From positions 151,669,088-151,733,087 of the forward strand of contig CM077116.1 of assembly GCA_039619475.1 (NCBI GenBank): a stretch of DNA of 64,000 nucleotides. The letters are read 5' to 3'. Shown here one piece after another: positions 30,911 through 40,623 of this stretch; position 1 is the stretch's first letter, and the number at the start of each line of letters is the position of its first letter. Origin of the DNA: Icerya purchasi (taxonomy: Eukaryota > Arthropoda > Insecta > Hemiptera > Monophlebidae). The notes below the pieces were generated by a model. The model saw only the letters and a list, made by a program, of their open reading frames with translations, made no database searches and was not told the DNA's origin. The position numbers and the translations under genes were made by a program.

Positions 30911-33900
30911 CTAACTACAATCGAAACAACTTCTGGGCTCCACCATATATATATATATTGTGTTCATGTAAATGCGCAAACTATTCCCAGTGTCTACTAA
31001 TTGATAAATCTTCAAGTTCTTCTGATCAATAATTCCATAAAATACAAAGTTTTTCAATTTTCTGGCATTTTCTAGGTACCTGTCATAAGTTCGGCTTAGT
31101 TGATGTTTAGTTTGTTCAAAGTTGTTTATCAGCCAAGACACCAGTTGATTCCTAACCAAATGCTGCATTACTTGTCAACTAAAGCATATGGTGCAATATC
31201 GTTTTTTCTAACTTTTAATTCATAACATCCACATGGGATAATAATTAACTAGGTTTCCATTGCCTAATTGTTATATCACGGTTGGTGGAATTAATATGTA
31301 ATATTTGTCTGGAAGTTTGTGAAATTGATCTTTTGATAACATCATTTTTTAATAATCTTAAACCTGTATTGATATTGCTTCTACTAGCTTATTGTTCTTT
31401 GGTTCTAACTTTCATCGTCTTGAGTGGCCTTAATGAAGACGGACACTGTTGATGACATCACTGAGAAGGATTGCAAGTCAGTACTGAGCTCTTGCTAAAG
31501 GAAGGTTAATTCTCAGTGAAAAATTTTGAACAAATGTAGTCGAATACTTTCAAATATTTTCAAATACTTTTTGCAGAGAAGGAACGGATTCGTTCTCTAT
31601 AATGTATATTGGACATAATAAAAGCTATAGAAAAGAAGGAAATATTCAGATTATAAAATTCGGCTGAATTTTTAAGTTCATAAATCCTATAAGCTTTCTT
31701 ACTTATGTAATTAATATGAATTAAGAAGTTCACCTTTTCCTATAAAGTAGACAAAGATTCCTCTCTTAATTATGTGGGGAAATTTCATTAGTTTTTCTTT
31801 AAAATGAAGTACATATAATTCAATTATTTTACAGTAAAAATAAATACATTTGGAAAAATTAACGTTTCAAATTTGAACATTTAATTATCAAATCTTGCAG
31901 TTTATTCTTAGAAAATGGTTATGTACCGTTAAGTTGTTCTACGCAGTTTCTTTACCGATTTGTTTTCATAAACAGATGGGTCTTAATAATTTCCGAAAAA
32001 TTATTAGGAGTATTACTGAAAGTTAGGTAGAGGAACGTGAAAAAATTAAGCATCTTTTATTATTTTAAATATCACGCTGTTATATAAATCGCATGCGTTA
32101 CATATATTATTTTAGATTTGTAGGTAATTGGTAATTTATTAGTTGCGTTTCTTTTGCAATTTCAAAGTTTTAAAGTTCGACGAAGATCTGTGTGATGAAT
32201 TAATAATATTTCCGAGTCAGTAGTTTGAAAATTCAATTTCGGCAAATTTGAATTGCGATAATTTTCCATAATTTGTCTTTCTGGTGTCCTACAAATTATT
32301 TTTGATACTTAATTTTTATGATATTTGTTGCATCTCTAGTTCTTGTGGGCTAGATTATTATTATTTTTTTGTTTTTTTTTAAATATATCTTGAACTTATT
32401 ACTGAAATTGATAACTATAATTGAAACTGCGAGAATGTTTGCATAAATAAATAAATAATTCATTTTGTAAAATCATATATAATTTGAGGGACGCTAATCT
32501 AAACTATAAGAAATCATTGAATACTGCGGTAAAAGTGTGTTTTTCGTATAAATAAAATCTGTTTGACTTTTAAAAATTTCTGATGGTCGTTATTTGTATC
32601 TTTTTTTTTTTTTTTTTTTTTTTTAAACTTAGTCTTGTTAGTTTTAAAGTAAGAAAAAAATATGCAAATTAAAGCAACGCAGTGAATAAGAAGAGAATAA
32701 CATTTAGAACACAAAGTAAAGGTGAGTGTGAATTTAGCGACCAAATGCTATTTACATATATTTCGGAATAACTTTCGAGTGAAGTAAACTCTCGTACACT
32801 TGTTCTCGGCTATCATACTTTTGGTCTCAGTAAACTATGTGTTGCTAGAGTTCACATTTTTAACCTTGTGTAACTTTTGGTAGTATTTGTTGTTATGTTT
32901 ACATATTTCTTTTTAATTGTGTGATTAATAATTATAAATAAATAAATTATAAATAATGTACACGGGTGTTACTGGCGCATTTTAATTATTACACAGTTTG
33001 AATACGCATTAGTGTCAAATGTTTATATTAAGCGGATTACCACCTGTAAAACTTAGAAATATACCTGTAGAATTATGTTAATAATTTGAAGAGGAAAAAA
33101 AATTGTGTTAATAACAACATTAGGATTTTGGAAGAAAAAGAAGAAAAGTACATAAAATAAAATAACGTAAAAGAGTATTTTAAGTTTTTCCTTATTCAAA
33201 TGTTTTGAACGTTTCTAATTATTCTGTTGTTCGTGTTGATTTTTTCCTAATTTACTTTTTCTCCGGTTCCGTGGGGGAATTTTGGTTAGAATATGCTTCA
33301 TCGATGTCCAGTTCATTAGAATCGTAAATTTAAGATCGCTTTAATTCCCATTAGCCACCAATTTTTCATGACTCTTAGTACCTTTTTGCCCTGGTTAAAA
33401 AAGTCCATGCCGTGTATGATGAATTTTAAAAATTTGATGTCCCCGGTTCCATTGTTTTTATTTTACTTGAGCTTAGCCTCCGTGGTAACTAGATTTGTTA
33501 TTTTTCTTTGTAATAATATAAGGAGTCGTTCTCCTTTTAATTAGTAAGTATGGATTTCGCTCCGGAAATTCTAGAGTGCAATATAAATTGGCAGAAACTG
33601 CACAAAGTTCATTATACTGTAATTTCTGTCGTAATAAATCTACGGACATGGCGTGGCATTTCGATACCACATGGTTTGATTTCAGATATTTGTTTTGTCA
33701 GATCAAATTACGAATTATTCAGCGGACTGCTTATATATCTTATTAATAATATCAAATCTAGGGCCTCCTCAAGAGACAGCTTCCCACGTTATTATACTCT
33801 AAACTTTTTGAATTTTTCGAAATATTAGAAAATCGAGACAACTTTACGTACACGGACGATCGGCTTTTATAATACAGTAATTCACGTTCAAACCTATCGG

Positions 33901-34009
33901 CTTTTATGGTGAGCTTTAGTTAGAAATGTCTTGATTTTAATGCATTGCAAATTAAAATTAATTTGGCAAAACTGCAGCTATCTTTATTTCATATTACTTA
34001 ATTTGAAAG

Positions 34010-35110
34010 TTAATAAAAGATTGGGAGGATTGAATTTTGAAAGGGAGGAAAAGAAAAATTATCGGTCAAAAAGAGATAAACACTTAAATAGGGTGTAATT
34101 AGTATTATAAGGAACATATAACGAAAAATTAGAATGTAGGAGACAGAATAGATTAAACACGAGTAAGAAACGAGAAACTGACCTGGGAAGGAATTGTGAA
34201 ATGTAGCGGATAGAGGAAGTGGAGAACCAAGGACGAGAAATTCAATTAAATTCAATTCAATTTATTTAATATATGTGTTACATACAATTAAAATAATATA
34301 ATATAAAATTTAGACGCTGCATATGCGCTAGAGAAGCGCGAGTAGCGGAAATATAGAGTAAACGTACATGGGCTAAAATAACTTTTTATCTTTTTCTCCT
34401 TCTCTTCTCTCTTCGTTTCCTTTCCTTTCGGGGAAGTATAACATAAATTAAATTAACAATTTAACCCATGTTTACACATTGAGCTCAAACGTCTTATAAA
34501 ATATTAAATATATAAGCTATATAACTTTTAATAAAAACAATCACACTCATGCCAAACACCCTTGGAGCTCAGTGGTCAAACTGCAATAGTAACATATTGT
34601 ATGCAAATTAAAGTATAATTAGAATGAAACTAAAAGAACAAGCTATAAGAAAACTAATGAAGACAAGATTTAAGAACAGCTTAAAAGAATCTTTAATAAA
34701 AAATTATAACATTAATGAATAATAAAACAACCAAATTAAATAGAAAAAGGTAAAAAGTGTGTCAGGATTGGAAAATCAAAAAAAATAGGGACTTTGAAAT
34801 GAACCACTGACGGGGGAAGAGGATATTGAGGATTGCAAATACGCTAAAAAATCTAGTCATTGAAAGTGAACGTCATTCAATTTCTGAGTTATTATCTGTA
34901 GCAGATCAATTTTAATTGAGGAAAAAATTAGCCGGTTCTAGATCAAAGAGCGTATAAGAAAACAATTTTAGGGGAAAGTTCAGGCGATAGCTTGCAGAAA
35001 TCCTTTGGAGTTATTGTAAAAGTTTTGTGGAAAACGAGAGACAAGGAAATAATTAGAGCGGAAAGCGGTAAATTCAGTATAGAAAATTAAACAGAAGTAG
35101 AAAAATTGAA
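34010..35110 (-). mobile_element. Old I-like LINE copy H, interrupted
   Basis: The 3' piece at 34010-34240 matches the C-terminal finger region of copies C and D: the plus-strand string GATAAACACTTAA occurs in all three. The second piece at about 34860-35110 reads on the minus strand as RNase H text (IFYTEFTAFRS, KGFLQAIA). Between them lies another retroposon (34235-34800). It is strongly decayed and lacks the shared 3' terminal block. Confidence 0.55.
34235..34800 (-). mobile_element. Retroposon with AATTG-rich tail inside copy H
   Basis: The plus strand starts AAATTCAATTAAATTCAATT, i.e. on the minus strand a 3' tail of short AATTGAA-type repeats, instead of the poly(A) of the I-like LINEs. 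Upstream is a GC-richer block (about 34310-34360), then AT-rich text without clear coding. It separates two homologous pieces of LINE copy H, supporting insertion. The family is unknown. Confidence 0.4.
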
Positions 35111-35995
35111 CAAATAAGTTTATATGTACTTTTGTAGATTAGTTATTGTTAATTTTTTAGGAATCCATACATGATTTGGAAACGACAAAAATATGAGATA
35201 AAGTTCAATAAATCAAAAACGGTTTGACTTGTAAGCTTTAAATGTAAAGCATAAATCACAGTCAAAAAGGTAATAATGTGTAACTGGGTAATCGTTCGCT
35301 GCTGACAAGCTCAATAAATGTATATAAAAAAAAAGAAAATGCAAGATAATTGATTACCCTGTGCGTTAAAAAACGCAAAAAGCCCGCCAAGAGTATACAA
35401 TATGGTAATTTAAAACGATCCCAAAAATCACATATAACTCACCATACTAGATAACCCTTTGAGAATGAAATTTAAAATATAAAACAAAAATCAGAAACTT
35501 TTTCTTAAAATAAAAAAATGGTTGAAAAAAAAATTATTCAAAAACCTTCTTTGGAGACATAAAATATCAAAAAAAAAACTGGTATGTTCTTGAACGTAGT
35601 AGTCTGGGTAAAGAAGTCGAAGAAATTAAAACATATTTTAAACATGAGCATAATGGGCGGTCGGAAAACGAAGCCAATATTGTAGCTTCATATTTGGATG
35701 GCTGACGCACCGAAAACTTCTAAAGTTGAAAAAAAAAAAATGTTTCGCAGGCGTCTGATATATCTATTGAAAGCTTCTTATTCATCCTATCTTTGTTATA
35801 ATCAAACTGTAATCTATTACTTTTCCAAGATATTTGAAGGTATCCCACATTTTCTAACACTTTACTTTCACCATTACAAAAGACATTGATAACTCGGCTA
35901 TTTCATACAAATTTGTAGTTTTTATAGTTCCTGTAACTTTTATTTTATTTTTTATTTTTTGGGCCCTTCAACCGGGGACCTTTACCCAGAAATAA

Positions 35996-36187
35996 TTAAA
36001 AAGGGAAGCATAAGATCGAGAATAAGATCAACAAAGGTAGGAGGATACTAGTGGAGAACATTTTTTCTTTAAGGCAGGGAAGATAAACATTGTCAAAAGC
36101 AGCAGAGATATCAATAAAAGCAGTCAAAGTGTATTTTTTGTCAATAAAGGATTTATATATATATCGGATACAAAAATACTTATACAA
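35996..36187 (-). pseudogene. Copy E RT motif A fragment
   Basis: 63 open codons with KSFIDKKYTLTAFIDISAAF and DNVYLPCLKEKMF, equivalent to residues 41-75 of copy A ORF2. It then runs out of RT homology into the C-terminal/3' UTR sequence, evidence of an internal deletion of about 500 codons. Confidence 0.75.
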
Positions 36188-36280
36188 TCAGCTGGACCAA
36201 GCCCGGACGAAAATCAAACATTACTTAAGTTTTCCAACCACCAAACGAGACGCCTATTAAGAATGCTTTCAAAGAGATTT

Positions 36281-36993
36281 CTAAGGTAGGAGGCCAGGGA
36301 GATAGGCCGAAAGGAAGGAGAGTTCTTTTTGGGAATGGGGGATAGGGACGTGATCACTTCCAAAGGTGCCATCTAAAGTTCTCCAGCTAAGTTGCAAACT
36401 GATGGAAGAAGAAGAGAAGGTAAGATCAAGAGAGCTAGTAACTGAAGCGTTTCTGAAAAAAGTAGGCGAAGAGTCATTAAATAAAACTAAATTATTGTTA
36501 AGAAAAAAATCTTCTAGAATCACACCATTTCTGTTATAGTGTGAGCAGCCCCAGAGCGACGAGCGAGCGTTCGAATCATCTCCAACAATAAGGGTATGAG
36601 AAATTTAATTAAGGAAGAGTAAGAAAGGAGAGTCCTGGAGACTATAAGACGGCGGAGTGTAGACAGACATTATGTGAAGAGGCTCAGAAAACTTGGAAGG
36701 TATTGAGATATGAACTAAGTTCAAGGGATGGAGAGAGGAAAAGCGAGGTGAACATTGTGTTCAGTAAATTGATTGTCTTTTTTAATAAGAATTGCGGCGC
36801 CACCGTATCCATTATCCCGATCAGATCTGATCGAATAATAGTTTTTACAAGTGAAATGAGTATCCTGTTTAAGCCATTTTTCTGAAAGTAAGGCTATTTT
36901 AATTTCATTTAGACTGAGCAAAGCCTCTAAGGACTCTCTATTTGCTTTAAGGCTTCGACAATTCCACTGTAAACAATTTAAATTAGAACACAT
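36281..36993 (-). pseudogene. Copy E endonuclease
   Basis: ORF2 start at 36993: MCSNLNCLQWNCRSLKANRE, then LLSLNEIKIALLSEKWLKQD (ETW motif degenerate as EKW) and RSDRDNGYGGAAILIKKDNQ. After a frame change the next block is LIVGDDSNARSSLWGCSHYN (family GD.NAH...WG) and the last is TFGSDHVPIP (SDH motif retained). Joined by deletion to RT sequence after VPIP; the repeated ATCCCC at the junction suggests microhomology. Confidence 0.78.
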
Positions 36994-37061
36994 ATTTGTA
37001 AAAGGAAGAATAATAGCAGATGAAGCTAAAGCTCGAATTAAGTAAGGCCAACCAGCAATAG

Positions 37062-37375
37062 TTTTTTTTTTTTTTTTTTTTTTTTGTCCCGGCGCAAAAC
37101 CATTTGGCCATCAACTAAACCTTTCATTTATATTAACTAACCTTTTATTAAATTTCAACTTTTCCATTCTACCATCAAGTGCGGCAAAGAGCATACAAAG
37201 GAAGTATAAGAAGAAAAAATGAAGAGATATGCAGTAGGTAAGCTAAGTTACCGAGGAAGAGCGCTAGGCTCTTTAAAAGTTTAAACCAATGAGCAGAAGT
37301 AAAAGAGTTTAGATATAAGGAGGAGATTGATTTCAAACAGTCGACTCTTAAACTCGGAGTACTCATTTGAAGACT
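37062..37375 (-). mobile_element. Poly(A)-tailed retroposon inside copy E
   Basis: A T25 run at 37062-37086, read on the minus strand, is a poly(A) tail after TTTTGCGCCGGGAC. Upstream are about 290 bp of pyrimidine-rich sequence with a 63-codon open stretch (37366-37175) lacking recognisable motifs. It sits between the endonuclease start and the spacer of copy E. No target duplication was verified. Confidence 0.4.
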
Positions 37376-40152
37376 TGTCAGGAGAGTGTACTATGCGAAA
37401 GAAAAGAAGAAAGAGAAAAAGGCAGAAGAAGAAGAAAAAACTCGGAGATATAAAGGAAGAAAAAACGTTAATTTGTTTGATTCTCTACTGAAGAATATGA
37501 ATGAATTAAGTGGAAAAATGTATATGCTAACTTTTGGAATTCTGGATTATTGCGCAGTTGTGGAGAGATTTCTTGGAAGTTTAAACTGGAAATTCATCCT
37601 GTCAGCTACTTCGGAATCTGATACAGGTAAGCAAAGATTAAGATTAGCCGGAGCACTATTTGGCATCTCGGAACTATTAGTAATGAGACTAGATTTGTTG
37701 AGAGAAGTATGATTTGAAAAGAAAAGACCGTTAGGATAATTACGGTTATTGGAGGGAAGAGGAGGAAAGTGAGATTGAGCTAGTGAAAAAGTTTTATAAA
37801 GTGAAGTTAGAGATTTTTTATGAAAAAAATGAGATTTTGGACTAGAAGTAAAATAGTTTTGGCCTAATTGGTTGCGTATTATTTTTTTTTTTTAGACATT
37901 CTTTTTTGTTTTTTGTTTTAGTAAATGCTGGTGCACACACAACGTTGTTAGTATGATTTACAATTTATGTACATTATCTTGTTTATTATGATTTTTTTTG
38001 TCTTTTCTCTGGTTTTTAAATTCGATCAAAACTTTTTGCCGTGAGATTTTTTATGATTTTTATGGGGGCTGGTTTTCTTAATTTTTCTGTGGTTCCCTAA
38101 GTTTTATATATCGGCATTTTCACGTTCAATTTGCATTTGCTTTGCTGCAGCATCACTTCCTATAGTTATAACATAAGATACAATTGATAGTAACAGACAA
38201 TTAGTGGAATTTGTTTTTAAATCCTCCCATCCCTCCCCCCCTCCTCAATGGTTACTGACGACATTTAGCTCAACGCCTCTTTGGAGTTAAACAGAATGAA
38301 GTTTATTTACGAGTCCAGAGGTTTATTATTTTGTATTACACGTATTATAATTTGTATTATAAGAAAAACATGATGCATAATTCAAAAATAACGTATTGAC
38401 TAGTATGTTTAAATGCGAAACAATTCTTATTACACAACGCAATTGTATGAAAAGAAAGCCAACGATAGAAATTAAATGTCTATATATTTTCATCAGATTG
38501 CAGACTCGGAGTTTATTAGCGTTGTATGTGTCACAGTAGTAGTGCCAGTTCATCGAAAGGTGGTAATGGCGAACCTGAATTTTATAAATTTTCTTCACTA
38601 TATAAATTGAACAGTCGTATTTAGAAATAATCTTGTCTATAATGGAAAAAATACGATTTTTAGAGAAACAAAAATGGTATCGGATTAGTTCTCAATTTTT
38701 ACCAGTTTCTTGCCAAATGTTTCAAAAATTATATCTGTACTCTGCGTTTAGACGGATCGATTTAATTTAATTAAAAGTGTTCAAAAGTCATATTTCGAAA
38801 CAGCGAAATAAATAATTTTAACATTTTAGCGTAAAATTTGAAAGCTACTTAATGCGCACTAGCAAATTAGTTTATATTGATGTTCCTGACGTTGAAATTT
38901 ATAAACTTTGTCTTATTTTTATTCCTGTTCAATTTCTTTTGTATCGAAAATTATTTTACTGACCTCGTACAACAGCAAAAACTATTTTTAAAAAAAAGCA
39001 AACAAAACATGAAAGAATGTAGTTGTAATTGAAATTAAAAATTTGATTGGTATACGTGGATATAGGTGAATAAGATCATCTTTTTTCAAAAATTTGACTT
39101 GCTGCGTCGTATGGTACCTTTAGTTGTAAAAGGAATGATTTACGGGTCGTCACTTTTTGCGGCAATCGATTAAATTGAAACATACGAAATGCGTGATTTT
39201 GGATGTTTTAAACGAGCAACTGTTTTCACGAGTTGTAAGCTGTTTTTGACATCGGGCATTACGAAAGTCTATATTAAGAGTTTGTAATACCCCCCCCCCC
39301 CCCTCTCTGGAATCTGTTCTTTTGCCATGTCGTTTTATAACCCTCCGTTTGATTTGAGGTGAAGGAGACTGGTGGCTAGAGTCTGGAATGATCTGAACTT
39401 CGAAGGACTTTAGTTAACGTTGAATTTCTTTTATTAAGTGTCATGGCGGAACCCATTTGCAATATGCATCTTCTTTGCTTTAAATTACCTTCAGCGTGTT
39501 AAATTATACCATTTAGCTCTATTCGAACGATCTAATATGGATTTATTTGCTTTGGTGCGAGCCTAAAATTCCTTACTTTGAACTCCAATCTCAGTTCTAC
39601 TATGATTTTCGTCTCCAGATTTAAACTTTGCCTACCAACTACAATGATTTTTTCACAAAGTCTTCTTTAGATGCAGAATTATCGCCATCTTCTGCACTTT
39701 TTGTACGAATATTACGGCGTAGACACTACATACAAATACTTCTTATAAAAAAAATCACAAAAAAAGCATTCGAATTAGAAAAAGTGGTACATATTTCGAA
39801 CTTTAGGAAATCGATAGATGTGTATAGCGATTCCTCGCTTATTTATTATTATGAAATAATTTTCAAAAATGAAAACGGTGGTGAAACGGACATTTCATAT
39901 GTTGTAACCCATTATGAGGTCACTTTTTATAGGTAAAATCTTCGGTAGAATAGCATTCGCTTCGCCAGAACCAAAACAGTGCTTGAACGTTTTACGGTTG
40001 CTTTCGTGATTTAGTGACAAAACCGTTTTCTTTCTATGCATACTGGCCATTATGTGTTGTAAATACGCCGCTTATTTAATTTTTATGGTTTTTACGTTTT
40101 TATTATATGCACTATAAATATTCATTACGATATTTCCGGTACGATTATGCAG

Positions 40153-40385
40153 GTTTGATAGCAATACTAGTATTGTATCTCGCAGTCGGATATGGCGCTC
40201 AATTATTAAGTAATGTACTCGGTTTTGTTTATCCTTCATACGCTTCGATAAGAGCGATAGAAAGCCCGGATTCTAAAGATGATACAGTGTGGCTGACGTA
40301 TTGGGTTGTATTTGGTTTTATTAACATCATCGAATTACCGTTCGACTTTATCCTGCAATATATTCCGTTCTTTTATTTATTTAAA
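40153..40385 (+). CDS. REEP5: REEP5-like protein, exon 2 (TB2/DP1 domain)
   Basis: Encodes residues 52-129, the heart of the TB2/DP1/HVA22 domain. First hydrophobic segment LIAILVLYLAVGYGAQLLS, then NVLGFVYPSYASIRAIESP, the family signature SPDSKDDTVWLTYWVVFG, and the second hairpin IIELPFDFILQYIPFFYLFK. These hairpins sit in the outer leaflet of the ER membrane and generate curvature. Acceptor TATGCAG/GT, phase 1, joins exon 1 in frame (GLIAIL). The donor AAA/GTAAGT is phase 0. All signature residues I expect are intact, and there are no stops. Confidence 0.93.
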
Positions 40386-40490
40386 GTAAGTAAAAACCTT
40401 TCGATCTGATGCATGAATGTTTTGTATCATTTTATCAGCGTAACAAGTGGTTTAAATATTAATTTGTTGCTTTTTTTTTTGTTGTTGTAG

Positions 40491-40623
40491 TGTCTTTTCT
40501 TTGTGTGGTGCTTTTCACCAGTAAAAAGTGGTTCTGCAGTTATATATAACAACATTCTAAAGCCGTACTTTAACGAAATAAATGAAGATATTAAACAAGA
40601 AGTGAAAGAATTGATGAAAAAAG
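40491..40623 (+). CDS. REEP5: REEP5-like protein, exon 3
   Basis: Encodes residues 130-173: CLFFVWCFSPVKSGSAVIYN, then NILKPYFNEINEDIKQEVKE and LMKK. This is the family's C..F.WCMAP...G....Y....P.F block followed by the amphipathic helix that REEP5/DP1 uses for membrane curvature. The intron before it is only 105 bp and ends TGTTGTAG. The donor AAAG/GTAAGC leaves phase 1. Cys130 and Trp135 are kept; the usual Pro after Met/Ala is conserved as SP. Confidence 0.92.

Larger units (their letters stand above)
35935..37870 (-). mobile_element. I-like LINE copy E with two internal deletions
   Basis: 3' block TTTCTGGGTAAAGGTCCCCGG and an A-rich tail at 35935-35960, the same subtype as copy F. On the minus strand: an ORF1-ORF2 spacer-like Ser-rich stretch (37870-37390), an inserted poly(A)-tailed retroposon (37062-37375), then ORF2 from the ATG at 36993 with the endonuclease. 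That joins directly to RT entry sequence at about 36330 (PIPHSQKEL / FRPISLASYLRN) and RT motif A (AFIDISAAFDNVYLPCL). RT motif A joins directly to the 3' UTR at about 36010. So EN-to-RT and RT-to-3' end segments are both missing. Confidence 0.8.
22160..40152 (+). other. REEP5: REEP intron 1 (17993 bp)
   Basis: Begins GTAAGT and ends in TATGCAG, linking phase-1 exons 1 and 2. Identifiable contents are listed separately: a poly(A)-tailed relic, RTE-like relics and LINE copies D, H and E, all on the minus strand. The stretches 22160-23254, 23371-24500, 24985-25590, 31170-34009 and 37890-40152 show AT-rich sequence with no gene or element I can support. Runs of T and C (C14 near 39290) are frequent. 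Confidence 0.75.

Noticed and set aside
33550..33828. 92-codon open frame on the + strand
   Set aside because: No motif, no splice support and no neighbouring element.
37386..37712. Lys/Glu-rich open frame of 108 codons on the + strand
   Set aside because: Antisense of the pyrimidine-rich spacer of LINE copy E; the charge pattern is a composition artefact.
39628..39936. 102-codon open frame 220 bp before REEP exon 2
   Set aside because: No domain, no fitting splice sites and no resemblance to the REEP N terminus, which is supplied by the exon at 22006.
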